In this document: one piece after another, positions 17,986 to 27,394 of the stretch | Position numbering within the stretch: the first letter of the stretch is position 1 | How the letters are laid out: each line of letters opens with the position of its first letter | NCBI RefSeq assembly: GCF_014641615.1 | Contig: NZ_BMIB01000005.1 | Span: forward strand, 448,150-512,149 | DNA from: Filimonas zeae | GTDB lineage: Bacteria > Bacteroidota > Bacteroidia > Chitinophagales > Chitinophagaceae | DNA: 64,000 nt | Direction of reading: 5' to 3' | Translations under genes and position numbers: made by a program | Notes under the pieces: model-generated | What the model was told of the DNA's origin: nothing | What the model saw: only the letters and a program-made list of their open reading frames with translations | Database searches by the model: none

Positions 17986-18158
17986 GTGTATGATGAATGC
18001 TTTCACGATATAAAGCGCAGTCAGTAATTGATACGTATATATACGCCCCGTAATGGCAGGGGTGTGCTATGTGCTGTCCTTACTTTCTCCACTTCTATCC
18101 TGTTCCGCATTTGCCGGCAAAGGGCATGTTTTAAATGTTTCACGTAAAAACACAAAAC

Positions 18159-20471
18159 ATGTTCACAAACATTCTGGGCTACCCACGCATCGGTGGCCAA
18201 CGCGAGCTGAAGAAAGCCTGCGAAAGTTATTGGGCGGGCGATACTTCGCTCCGCAACCTGCTTACCACTGCGCAGGAAATACGCCGCCACAACTGGCAGC
18301 TGCAGCAGCAGGCAGGTATTGACCTTATTCCCTGTAACGACTTTTCGCTGTACGATCAGGTACTGGATATGTGCCTTACCGTTAGCGCTATTCCGGAACG
18401 CTTTCACCCACTGGTTGAGCAGGCGCAACTGCCCGAGACAGACCTGCTGTTTGCCATGGCACGCGGCTACCAGAAAAACGGGTACGACATTACTGCGCTG
18501 GAAATGACCAAGTGGTTTGATACCAATTACCACTACATGGTACCGGAGTTTACCGCCAACCAACAATTTAACCTGCTCTCTACCAAAATTGTGGATGAAT
18601 GCAGAGAAGCCATTCAGCTGGGCATTCAGCCTAAGCCCGTAATACTGGGGCCGGTGTCTTTTCTGTTATCAGGTAAAGAAAAAGAAGCCGGTTTTAACCG
18701 TATTGATCTGCTGAAGAACCTGCTGCCGGTGTATAAAAAACTACTGTCGGCACTGGAAGAACTGAATGTACGCCACATACAGTTTGATGAGCCGTATCTG
18801 GTTACCAACCTTACCGATACCGAACGCAAAGCCGTTGCCTATGCCTATGGAGAACTGAGCCGCCATACACCACGCATTCACTTTCTATTGGCTGGCTATT
18901 TTGAATGTTATGGCGATAACCTGAGCACTGTGCTGGCGCTGCCCGTACAAACCATTCATCTGGACCTGGTAAGATGCCCGGCACAGCTGGATGATATACT
19001 GGCTACCGATTTTGTAAAGGGTGATAAAAAGCTGTCGCTGGGTGTGGTAGACGGCCGCAACATCTGGAAGAACGATTACGAAAAATCGCTCGCCCTTATT
19101 AACAAAGCCGTGGCAGCTATTGGCGCCGCAAGGGTATTGATAGCCCCTTCCTGCTCTTTACTGCATGTACCGTGCGACCTGGCTTTTGAAACCACACTAC
19201 AGCCGGAAATTAAAAACTGGCTGGCCTTTGCCCGGCAGAAAGTGGAAGAAGTAGTAGCCCTGAAACAACTGGCTACGGGCAGCGAAAGTGCCGGTGCATT
19301 ACTGGCAGATAACCAGCAGGCCATTGCTTCCCGCCGCAGTTCAGCCCTTATTCACAAGCAGCACGTAAAACAACGAACCGCTGCGGTTACCGATGCAGAC
19401 GCCACACGCAAATCTGTATTCGCTACCCGCCGCATACAACAGCAGGCTTTACTTAACCTGCCTTTATTTCCTACTACTACCATCGGCTCCTTCCCCCAAA
19501 CGGCTGACATACGCCAGTTGCGTGCGCAACTAAAAAAAGGCAGCATTACGCAGCAGCAGTACGATAACGCTATTAAAGCTTCTACACAGGATTGTGTACG
19601 CATGCAGGAAGAGCTGGGCATTGATGTACTGGTGCATGGCGAGTTTGAGCGCAATGACATGGTGGAGTATTTTGGTGAGCAGCTGGAAGGCTATGTATTC
19701 ACCAAAAACGGATGGGTACAAAGCTATGGCAGCCGCTGCGTAAAACCACCGGTGGTATTTGGAGATGTGGAGCGTAAAGCACCTATGACGGTAGAGTGGA
19801 CACGCTATGCACAATCACTCACCAGCAAACCCATGAAGGGCATGTTAACCGGACCGGTTACCATTCTTCAATGGTCGTTTGTGCGGGATGATCAGCCGCG
19901 TGAAACCACGGCCATGCAGATAGCACTGGCCATACGCGATGAAGTGTGTGACCTGGAAGAGGCCGGTATTAAAGTAATACAGATTGATGAGCCTGCTATA
20001 CGCGAAGGTCTGCCCTTACGTAAAGAAAACTGGTCTGCTTATCTGCAATGGGCAGTGAAGGCTTTTAAAGTAGCTTCCTGTAGCGTGGAAGACAGTACCC
20101 AGATTCACACGCATATGTGCTACAGCGAGTTTAATGATATTATCGACAGCATTGCCGCACTGGATGCAGATGTTATTACCATTGAAACTTCCCGCTCGCA
20201 GATGGAACTGCTGGATGCATTTGCAGACTTTAAATACCCGAACGAGATAGGGCCCGGCGTGTATGATATTCATTCCCCACGCGTACCTACTGTTGACGAA
20301 ATAGCACACCTGCTTGAAAAAGCTGCTGCTGTAATACCTGTAGAGCACTTATGGGTAAACCCCGATTGTGGTTTAAAAACCCGTAAATGGCCGGAAACCA
20401 GACAGGCACTGGAGCATATGGTGCAAGCTGCTGCCGCTGCCCGTGTTAAAGCTGGGGTGGAAATAGTATAA
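18159..20471 (+). CDS. metE: Cobalamin-independent methionine synthase
   Basis: 770 residues from the ATG at 18159, which gives MFTNILGYPRIGGQRELKKA, the usual MetE start; an in-frame ATG at 18135 would add eight residues. The N-terminal half binds folate and the C-terminal barrel is catalytic, opening with FPTTTIGSFPQTADIRQLR. Zinc ligands are visible in the C-terminal half: HTHMCYSEF (His and Cys), an acidic ligand region IETSRSQMELL and NPDCGLKTRKW (Cys). It transfers methyl from 5-methyltetrahydropteroyl-polyglutamate to homocysteine, the last step of methionine synthesis. Preceded by a cobalamin riboswitch. Full length for the family. Confidence 0.95.
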   Translation: MFTNILGYPRIGGQRELKKACESYWAGDTSLRNLLTTAQEIRRHNWQLQQQAGIDLIPCNDFSLYDQVLDMCLTVSAIPERFHPLVEQAQLPETDLLFAMARGYQKNGYDITALEMTKWFDTNYHYMVPEFTANQQFNLLSTKIVDECREAIQLGIQPKPVILGPVSFLLSGKEKEAGFNRIDLLKNLLPVYKKLLSALEELNVRHIQFDEPYLVTNLTDTERKAVAYAYGELSRHTPRIHFLLAGYFECYGDNLSTVLALPVQTIHLDLVRCPAQLDDILATDFVKGDKKLSLGVVDGRNIWKNDYEKSLALINKAVAAIGAARVLIAPSCSLLHVPCDLAFETTLQPEIKNWLAFARQKVEEVVALKQLATGSESAGALLADNQQAIASRRSSALIHKQHVKQRTAAVTDADATRKSVFATRRIQQQALLNLPLFPTTTIGSFPQTADIRQLRAQLKKGSITQQQYDNAIKASTQDCVRMQEELGIDVLVHGEFERNDMVEYFGEQLEGYVFTKNGWVQSYGSRCVKPPVVFGDVERKAPMTVEWTRYAQSLTSKPMKGMLTGPVTILQWSFVRDDQPRETTAMQIALAIRDEVCDLEEAGIKVIQIDEPAIREGLPLRKENWSAYLQWAVKAFKVASCSVEDSTQIHTHMCYSEFNDIIDSIAALDADVITIETSRSQMELLDAFADFKYPNEIGPGVYDIHSPRVPTVDEIAHLLEKAAAVIPVEHLWVNPDCGLKTRKWPETRQALEHMVQAAAAARVKAGVEIV

Positions 20472-20518
20472 CGGTATCATTTATCCGGCACATTCTCAAC
20501 TGATTTTATATTGGTTAT

Positions 20519-20565
20519 ACAACACAAGGGCCACTACTCCCAACAAGAGTGTGGCCCTTTGTTGT
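20519..20565 (+). terminator. Long hairpin after metE, probable terminator or transcript end structure
   Basis: ACAACACAAGGGCCAC (20519-20534) pairs with GTGGCCCTTTGTTGT (20551-20565) with a single bulged C, extended inside by ACTC/GAGT. No clean T-tract follows, so it may stabilise the metE 3' end rather than terminate on its own. Confidence 0.5.
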
Positions 20566-20607
20566 GATAATCTGGCATAGTTTTTTTCTCCTGATAAGAA
20601 AAAATCC

Positions 20608-21399
20608 ATGCCTGCTAACATTGATAAACTGTACGATAAAGCTTACGACTGGGTAATTACGTTTGGGCCACGAATAATTATTGCATTGGTAGTGCTGCTG
20701 CTGGGGCAATGGCTGATACGCTTTATCAGAAAGCGTATGACCAGTTCCATGAACCGCAGATCGCTTAATCCGTCGTTACAGCCGTTTATGCGTAGCCTTA
20801 TCTCCGGCATTTTACAGATACTGCTGGTGTTGCTGCTGATGCAGATATTGGGGATTCAGCTAACCATTTTTGCAGCATTGGTAGGTGCATTGGGTGTAGC
20901 GGCAGGCTTAGCGTTAAGTGGTACCCTTCAAAATTTTACCAGTGGTATACTCATACTGATTATGAAGCCTTATACAGTAGGTGATAATGTAATTGCACAG
21001 GGCCAGGAAGGCACAGTAACAGATATACGCGTGTTCTATACCGTGTTAACCACTTATGATAACCGCACAGTAATTATACCTAACAGTAAGCTTTCCAACG
21101 AACTGATTATAAACCTGAGTAGTGAAGGCAAACGCAGAATGGATATAGAGATGAAGCTTCCTTATCCGGTTGACTTTAAGCAGGCAGAATCTATATTAAG
21201 AGAGGTGGTAGAATCAGATGACAGGATTATGAAAGATCCGGCTACACGTATAGGCGTTTCGGTAATTGAGCCGGATGGATATAAGATGATTGTAAACGCC
21301 TGGGTAAATGCACACGGCTTTCATGATGTAAGGTTGCAATTACAACAGAAAATGATTGATGCTTTAAAAGGTAATGGCGTTAAACTGCCAGGCATGTAA
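20608..21399 (+). CDS. Small-conductance mechanosensitive channel, MscS family
   Basis: 263 residues. Three transmembrane helices: about 18-36, 65-85 and the pore-lining TM3 with Ala/Gly-rich GALGVAAGLALSGTLQNFTSG (about 92-115). The beta domain follows with MKPYTVGDNVIAQGQEGTV and RTVIIPNSKLSNELIINLS, both diagnostic for MscS. The channel opens under membrane tension to release osmolytes during hypo-osmotic shock. Small, single-module MscS like E. coli MscS (286 residues). Convergent with the phytase gene; a shared hairpin terminator lies between them. Confidence 0.93.
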   Translation: MPANIDKLYDKAYDWVITFGPRIIIALVVLLLGQWLIRFIRKRMTSSMNRRSLNPSLQPFMRSLISGILQILLVLLLMQILGIQLTIFAALVGALGVAAGLALSGTLQNFTSGILILIMKPYTVGDNVIAQGQEGTVTDIRVFYTVLTTYDNRTVIIPNSKLSNELIINLSSEGKRRMDIEMKLPYPVDFKQAESILREVVESDDRIMKDPATRIGVSVIEPDGYKMIVNAWVNAHGFHDVRLQLQQKMIDALKGNGVKLPGM

Positions 21400-21422
21400 A
21401 GCAACAGAAGATATTAAAAATA

Positions 21423-21488
21423 AAGCTGCCCCATTCAACAAGCGCCCCTCCGGATAACGGAACCGATGCTGTTGAGTGGGGCAGTTTA
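21423..21488. terminator. Bidirectional terminator between mscS-like gene and phytase gene
   Basis: CTGCCCCATTCAACA (21426-21440) pairs with TGTTGAGTGGGGCAG (21470-21484) with one G-T pair, flanked by A-rich sequence on the left and TTTATT on the right. It can end transcripts from both convergent genes. Confidence 0.75.
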
Positions 21489-21521
21489 TTACACCAGATT
21501 CATGCCTGCTAACACACAGGA

Positions 21522-22607
21522 TTACTTTACCTGTAATGTTTTACCGGCAATGTCTTCCCAACGGTAAATGTGAAAAGTTTTATCTGTGCTCATAGCCACA
21601 AACATGCCGTGTGGAAACTTAGCGCCTAAAGGCACTGTAACAGTTTCTGAGCCGTCGCTTTCCATAGCAGTTACCGGAACAGTTTTTAACCAGGTATGCT
21701 CATAAGGGTTGGCCTTTGTGCCTTCACGGGTAAACACCTGAAAACGGTTGGAGCCCTGATCGCTTACCAGTATATAGCCTGTAGAATCGGTAAGCTTGTA
21801 GATAGAAATACCTTCATGATCGTCTGAAAAGCCGGTGGTACCAAATACAGACAGTTCTTCATTGCCTTTCTCAGGGTCAGCAAAGTATTGCCTTACACCA
21901 AACTGCTCATCTGAGTAGTATATATATCCCAGCTCATTATCTACCGCAATAGATTCTATTTCTTTCTTACCACTGTATTTACCAAACTTGCGCACCAGTG
22001 TAGCTTTAACATGGCCGCTGTCATCACCGGTAAGCAGGTACTGCCACAGATAGCCGCTATCTACCGGGCCGGTTTTACGGCCTACTACGGCATAGATATC
22101 GCCTTTTTTATTCTTATACATAGCAATACCCATCAGATCGCGAAAGCCCTCGCCGGTTTCTCCCACAAACATATCGAGGCCACCGTTATCTACCGGCTTC
22201 ATATCGGGCAGAGAAAACACGCGCAGTTTGTAGCTTTTACGCTCTGTAACCACCGCAATATCGGTAGGCTTACCATTCAGAGTTAAACCGTACGCCACAT
22301 CTACGTTGTTAGGGCGTTGCAGGCCTTTTACTACTTTATCGTGCTGAATCTTCCCTTCCAGGTTAAACACATATAAGCCACCATGTATGTCTTTATCTGT
22401 ACCCAGTATCAGACTCTGTGCCGGATCAGCAGGGTTTATCCATACAGCCGGATCATCACTGTCATACTGTACCGTATCAGTTATATATACCGGCTGCACC
22501 ACAGCAGTATCATTATCAGCCGCCTTATTTCCGGTGCCCGCCCCAGAGTTGCATGACAGCAGTAATGCTGTCATGCCGGGCATTAACACTAAACAAATCT
22601 TCTTCAT
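21522..22607 (-). CDS. Beta-propeller phytase (3-phytase-like), lipoprotein
   Basis: 361 residues with a lipoprotein signal peptide (lipobox LLSC, Cys19). The mature part matches the six-bladed beta-propeller phytase family: DDPAVWINPADPAQSLILGT, DKDIHGGLYVFNLEGK, QRPNNVDVAYG, IESIAVDNELGYIYYSDE, DDHEGISIY and the late FPHGMFVAM. Acidic residues in these blades bind calcium and phytate. The enzyme releases phosphate from inositol hexakisphosphate at the cell surface or periplasm. It directly follows a TonB-dependent receptor (18-base gap), so the pair looks like a phytate scavenging unit. Confidence 0.88.
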   Translation of the reverse strand: MKKICLVLMPGMTALLLSCNSGAGTGNKAADNDTAVVQPVYITDTVQYDSDDPAVWINPADPAQSLILGTDKDIHGGLYVFNLEGKIQHDKVVKGLQRPNNVDVAYGLTLNGKPTDIAVVTERKSYKLRVFSLPDMKPVDNGGLDMFVGETGEGFRDLMGIAMYKNKKGDIYAVVGRKTGPVDSGYLWQYLLTGDDSGHVKATLVRKFGKYSGKKEIESIAVDNELGYIYYSDEQFGVRQYFADPEKGNEELSVFGTTGFSDDHEGISIYKLTDSTGYILVSDQGSNRFQVFTREGTKANPYEHTWLKTVPVTAMESDGSETVTVPLGAKFPHGMFVAMSTDKTFHIYRWEDIAGKTLQVK

Positions 22608-22625
22608 GCCTGAGAAATAATAATA

Positions 22626-25439
22626 TTAGAGATCAAACTTAACACCTACGTTAAACTTGCTGCGGTAGTACTCCATTTGCATAGTACGGTTGCTAACACC
22701 CTGATAGTAGCGCAGCGGCTGGTTGGTAAGGTTGTTGGCTTCAGCAAATACCCTGAAGCGTTGTGCAAAGCGGTAAGATGCGTTGGCATCCAGAAAAAAC
22801 TGCTTGCTATAGTAACGGTCGGTAAAGTCTTCAGAACCCAGCTCATCTATATAAGAAGCAGTGTAGTTACCGGATAAGCGTGCTACAAAGCGCTTGTTCT
22901 CCCACGATAAGGAAGCGTTAAACATATGCGGTGCAGTACCTGGTAATGCCACATCTGTACGCTTTTCGCCATCGCTGTTAAACACACCATCTGCTTTTGA
23001 TTTGGTATAGGTATAGTTTACATACACCCCTAAGCCTTTCAGTACACCTGGCAAAAAGTTTAACTGACGTTGAACGGCTACCTCAAAGCCATATACATTT
23101 ACGCTTTCGCCATTGCGGCTTTGTGTATACGTCCAGTTGTTCTGGCCGGCAGGAATAGGATTGGTAGCAGCAGGATAATCAGCAGCAAACTTGTCTGTGT
23201 TATACGTGTTATCTCTGTATACATAAATAAAGTTGCTGATGTTTTTGTAGAACACACCACCGGAGATAAGACCTACTGATTTAAAGTAGTACTCACCCAT
23301 CAGATCGAAGTTCCATGCATAAGCAGCCTTCAGAGTTGGGTTACCCGCATCAATTTCATTGTCGCCAATGATAGTACTTACATAAGGAGCCAGTGCATAG
23401 TAGTTAGGACGCGCAATAGAAGTAGTAGCCGCTGCCCTTACAATAAAGTCTTCGTTTGCTTTGTAGCGGAAGGTAACACCGGGTAATACGTTAGTGTAGC
23501 TGTTCTTAATGTTACGCTGTCCGGTCAGGGTTTCTTCATCTTCCACCACATTACCTGTGTAATTGGTAGAAGTATGCTCTACACGTACACCGGCAATTAC
23601 TGCCAGGCGGCTGCTCAAATCCTGATCCCAACGCACATAACCCGCCTTAATAGTTTCTTTGGCATTGTAGTTCTGGGTAAGGTATTCATCCGGCGCATCT
23701 TCCGCTTCAAACAGCTGTGTGTTGGCCAGATCCAGACCACCGAGGTATTGTTTAGAGATAAAGGTACCGGGTACATACTTGCTGCCGGGCTGGAAGTTGT
23801 TGCCATCCCAGTTAACAGCTGGTAATGAAGCCAGGCTCATTTCATTAGCGGGCTCGTAATTAAAGAAGCTGTTCTCACGTTTCTTGTCTTTGATACGCAG
23901 ACGACCACCAAAACGCAGGCGGCCTTTCTGGCCATCAATTACACTCAACGGAACACGGAAGTTTAACTTAGCACCAAACTCACCTTCACGGGTAAAGCCC
24001 TGCTGTTCACTCAGGTCTTTCAGCTCGTAATCACTCAATGGCACATTGCCGGCTGCTGTTACAAAAGGAAAAGAAGGGTCAGACAGCTCTTCGTTTACAC
24101 CTATGGTACCTGTTTCAAACAGAATATATCTTTCGTGCGGGCGCTTTTCGCTGGCCGCAGAATAGTTGGCCGACCAGTCCATTGCCAGTGCATTGCCTAA
24201 TAGGTGCTCGCCATTCAGGCCAAAGCTGTATACACGTTGTGTTTCTAAACGGGCGTTTTTGTTACGGCCGCCATTGTAACCACCTTTGGTTTCGCGACGT
24301 TGCTCACCTTCGTAACCGGTTATATTGCCATTACCATCTACAATAGGCTCAATGTTGGTAATAGCCAGGCGATAACGGTTTTCCCAGTCATCGCGCCAGT
24401 TGTACATACCGTTAAAGCTGATGGAGTGTTTGTTGTTGAATTTATAATCCAGCGCGGCAGACATACTTCTCCTTACACGCTTTACATCGTACTTACGTAC
24501 CTGCAGTTCAGTCATGTAGGCAGTACCGTTATCAGTTCTGTCCCACTCACCTTCTACGTTATCAGAACCAAAATCGTTGCTGTTGTAAGAAGCACTTACT
24601 ACCGCACCCAGTTTGTTGTTGAAGTAGCGGTTCCCCAGTACCAGTGAACCATTATAAATAGGCTTGTTACGGATAGGGCTGTAACCACCGGATAAAGTAG
24701 CAGAAACACGGGGGCCGTTAGGTACCGCACGGGTAACCAGGTTTACAGAGCCACCGATAGCATCCGCATCCATATCGGGCGTCAGGGTTTTGTTCACCTC
24801 AATGGTCTGAATCATGTCAGAAGGAATCAGGTCCATCTGTACACGTCTGTTATCACCCTCGGCAGAAGGAATACGGTTGCCGTTAAGGGTAACTGAGTTC
24901 AGTTCAGGCGCCATACCTCTGATGATGATGTCGCGGGCTTCGCCCTGGTCGTTCTGCATGGTAATACCGGGAATACGCTTGATAGCGTCGCCGATGTTCG
25001 CATCCGGAAAACGGCCTACCTGGTCGGCAGATACCACATTGGTAATATTGGGGTTGCTCTTCTGCTTGTTCAGCGCCTTCGCCTGGCCACGCAGGCGGTC
25101 GCTCAATACTATCACCTCTTTACCGGCAGTAGCACCTTCTTCCAGTAATATACGTAAAGCGGCAGCTTTGCCGTCGTTAACCGTAACGGCCTGGCTTACC
25201 TTTTTAAAACCGATGTAATCAATAGTAAGGGTGTAATCTCCGGCAGGCACGTTTAAGAATTCAAAACGACCGTGCTCGTCAGAAACCGTATAGCGGTTTC
25301 CAGGGGTAAGGCTGATGTTGGCACCGGGTAAAGAAAGCTTTTGCGCCCGGTCTATTACCGAACCGGTAAGCACACCACGCTGCGCGTAGCCGGCCACCGC
25401 CAGTAAAAGAAAAAGGAAAACAGTAGTTAATTTTTGCAT
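22626..25439 (-). CDS. TonB-dependent receptor with N-terminal carboxypeptidase-regulatory-like domain, phytase-linked
   Basis: 937 residues. Signal peptide (to about residue 19, ending AGYAQ), then a CarboxypepD_reg-like beta-sandwich (about 22-105, LTGSVIDRAQKLSLPGANIS), then the plug (about 125-235) with SADQVGRFPDANIGDAIKRI, DIIIRGMAPELNSVTLNGNR and DADAIGGSVNLVTR, then the 22-stranded barrel ending in a C-terminal aromatic-type strand (FNVGVKFDL). It belongs to the large receptor class also common in Xanthomonas/Caulobacter. It imports a bound ligand with energy from TonB-ExbBD. The adjacent phytase suggests phytate or inositol phosphates as ligand; this is inference. Confidence 0.92.
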   Translation of the reverse strand: MQKLTTVFLFLLLAVAGYAQRGVLTGSVIDRAQKLSLPGANISLTPGNRYTVSDEHGRFEFLNVPAGDYTLTIDYIGFKKVSQAVTVNDGKAAALRILLEEGATAGKEVIVLSDRLRGQAKALNKQKSNPNITNVVSADQVGRFPDANIGDAIKRIPGITMQNDQGEARDIIIRGMAPELNSVTLNGNRIPSAEGDNRRVQMDLIPSDMIQTIEVNKTLTPDMDADAIGGSVNLVTRAVPNGPRVSATLSGGYSPIRNKPIYNGSLVLGNRYFNNKLGAVVSASYNSNDFGSDNVEGEWDRTDNGTAYMTELQVRKYDVKRVRRSMSAALDYKFNNKHSISFNGMYNWRDDWENRYRLAITNIEPIVDGNGNITGYEGEQRRETKGGYNGGRNKNARLETQRVYSFGLNGEHLLGNALAMDWSANYSAASEKRPHERYILFETGTIGVNEELSDPSFPFVTAAGNVPLSDYELKDLSEQQGFTREGEFGAKLNFRVPLSVIDGQKGRLRFGGRLRIKDKKRENSFFNYEPANEMSLASLPAVNWDGNNFQPGSKYVPGTFISKQYLGGLDLANTQLFEAEDAPDEYLTQNYNAKETIKAGYVRWDQDLSSRLAVIAGVRVEHTSTNYTGNVVEDEETLTGQRNIKNSYTNVLPGVTFRYKANEDFIVRAAATTSIARPNYYALAPYVSTIIGDNEIDAGNPTLKAAYAWNFDLMGEYYFKSVGLISGGVFYKNISNFIYVYRDNTYNTDKFAADYPAATNPIPAGQNNWTYTQSRNGESVNVYGFEVAVQRQLNFLPGVLKGLGVYVNYTYTKSKADGVFNSDGEKRTDVALPGTAPHMFNASLSWENKRFVARLSGNYTASYIDELGSEDFTDRYYSKQFFLDANASYRFAQRFRVFAEANNLTNQPLRYYQGVSNRTMQMEYYRSKFNVGVKFDL

Positions 25440-25658
25440 AACCTATTTTGTTTTAGGATGCTGCAAAGGTGTATTTCCGCAGCACTAAAACGGCATTTTG
25501 GGGGTTAGCAAAAAGTAAACAAGGCAGTTACCAGGGTAAACAACAGGGGAACAGCATGAAACAAAGGCATCTTAAACAACTGATAATCAATTATACCTCC
25601 GGTAGCAAAACCTCCATTACCAAATTGTTACCTCCGCCGGGCAGGTAAACAACGGGTG

Positions 25659-27290
25659 TTACAGCGATTGTATAAACACGTTCAGGTTTTCCTCTCTGGG
25701 CATGTTTATTTTCTTCCGTAACCGGTAACGCGCCACCTTTAAACTGTCTTGCGAAATACCTAAAAGGGTGGATATTTCGGTGGGCGACAAATTCAGTTTT
25801 ATCAGAGACACCAGTTTAAGGTCGTTGGCAGTGAGGCTATCGGCATAGTTTTTCAGGTTATCGAAGAACGATTGGTGCACCTGCTCAAATACCGATTTAA
25901 ACTCTCCCCAGTACTGGTCGTGGTCAAAATTCCGGTTAATCTGCAGAATAATTTGCTGTAGTTGCTTCTTCTGATCGCGGCGGTCGTCTTTTACCATCGC
26001 CTCCAGCTGGGCAGACAAATCCTCCAATACCTGATTCTTCTGAATTACGTGCAGGGTGTGTATACTCAGTTCCCTCGCCTTCTGGTCCAGATCCTGCTTC
26101 AGGTTTTCTTCCTGTAACTGCTTGTTTTTCAATTCAGACTCCATTAGCTCCCGCTGTGTTTCAAACACACTCTTCTGCTGCTGGTGTAACGTCTGCTCGT
26201 TTTTAATCTTCAGTCGCTGCCGGCTTATCACCAGAAAACCCAGAATAACCAGCAGTACAATCACTATAATACTGGCCACCGTAAGCACCACGGTGTTACG
26301 GTGGTCACTTTTCAGTTGTAAAATCTCCCGGTCTTTCTTCTCCGTATCGTTCATTACCTGCAAAAAAGCAATCTGTTTGCTGTTCTCGGCAGAATAAATG
26401 TCCAACAGGTATTTGCGGCTCAGCTCCTGATAATAAAAAGAACTATCATCCCGGTTCAGCAAATGCCAGGCTTTGGCAATATCCCGGTAGGCAGATTGCA
26501 GCTGATAGTTCTCCTTGGCAGCCGTAGATAAGGCAGCAGCCGTATAACTATACCGGAGGCTTTGCTGATATTGCCCTGTTTTGCGCAATACATCGCCCAG
26601 GTTGTTGTAAATACCAATAACAGCCAGTTCATCCTTTGCCTGCGTGTATAAATTCAGTGCCTTATGAAAGTAAAGTGAGGCAGAATCATACTTCTCCAGA
26701 TCTTCATAAATACTCCCGATATGCTCATAGATTTCCGCCATGCCCGGCACATTGCGGGTCTTTTCATACTGCTGCAGGGCGCGTTGCTGAAAGTAAAAAG
26801 CACTGTCGTGTAGCAGTTTTTTCTCGTACCAGTGTCCTATGTTGCCATATGTTACGGCTAATCCATTGGCGTTGCCCGCCTCTGTATACAGTTGTAAAGC
26901 CTTTTCAAACTGAGCCAGGGCGGCGTCAGACTGCTTGTTATAATAATAGAGCGTACCAATATCATTCAGGTTATGCGCCAGCAGGTTGGGCTTGTTTTCT
27001 CTGGCAAACAGATCGTTGGCCTGTAAATGAAAGTCCAGCGCCTGTGCATAATGGCCCAGGTGATAACACAACTGGCCCAGTTGCTGCAGACTTTGAGCGG
27101 CGGCAGTAAACTGTTTATCCTCCATAGCCTTATCATAAGCCGCTTTCAGATGCAGAAAAACGGAATCGGGTGCACCTCCCTGCCTCCTCCCCGGCTCTTC
27201 CTGTTTGGAGAAATAGTCCTGCCCACACACCGTAATACCGCAACACAGCAGCATCACCAACCAGCAACAGCATTTCGATACATAATACAT
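25659..27290 (-). CDS. TPR-repeat membrane protein with C-terminal LuxR-type HTH
   Basis: I choose the ATG at 27290 (543 residues, starting MYYVSKCCCWLVMLLCC, a signal peptide); a TTG at 27335 would extend it. Tetratricopeptide repeats fill about residues 50-310 (e.g. NDIGTLYYYNKQSDAALAQF, GNIGHWYEKKLLHDSAFYF). A transmembrane helix follows (VVLTVASIIVIVLLVILGFL), then a cytoplasmic coiled coil, and at the end a helix-turn-helix (LTANDLKLVSLIKLNLSPTE and STLLGISQDSLKVARYRLRK). Periplasmic TPRs plus a cytoplasmic HTH suggest a one-component, membrane-bound regulator, a form common in Bacteroidota. Target genes unknown. It lies upstream of the receptor-phytase pair and could control it. Confidence 0.8.
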   Translation of the reverse strand: MYYVSKCCCWLVMLLCCGITVCGQDYFSKQEEPGRRQGGAPDSVFLHLKAAYDKAMEDKQFTAAAQSLQQLGQLCYHLGHYAQALDFHLQANDLFARENKPNLLAHNLNDIGTLYYYNKQSDAALAQFEKALQLYTEAGNANGLAVTYGNIGHWYEKKLLHDSAFYFQQRALQQYEKTRNVPGMAEIYEHIGSIYEDLEKYDSASLYFHKALNLYTQAKDELAVIGIYNNLGDVLRKTGQYQQSLRYSYTAAALSTAAKENYQLQSAYRDIAKAWHLLNRDDSSFYYQELSRKYLLDIYSAENSKQIAFLQVMNDTEKKDREILQLKSDHRNTVVLTVASIIVIVLLVILGFLVISRQRLKIKNEQTLHQQQKSVFETQRELMESELKNKQLQEENLKQDLDQKARELSIHTLHVIQKNQVLEDLSAQLEAMVKDDRRDQKKQLQQIILQINRNFDHDQYWGEFKSVFEQVHQSFFDNLKNYADSLTANDLKLVSLIKLNLSPTEISTLLGISQDSLKVARYRLRKKINMPREENLNVFIQSL

Positions 27291-27372
27291 ACTACAAAGA
27301 AAGAACCCCAATGTTACGAAATAGTTAAGCCCCAAAAAGCCCGCTACATGCGTACTTTAGCCCCGTTTGTAG

Positions 27373-27380
27373 TATGTTTG
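27373..27380 (+). promoter_or_regulatory. Candidate -7 box for the marC-like gene
   Basis: TATGTTTG fits TAnnTTTG, 15 bases before the start codon. The -33 element is unclear and the resulting leader would be very short. Confidence 0.35.
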
Positions 27381-27394
27381 TATAAAGCCCCCCT

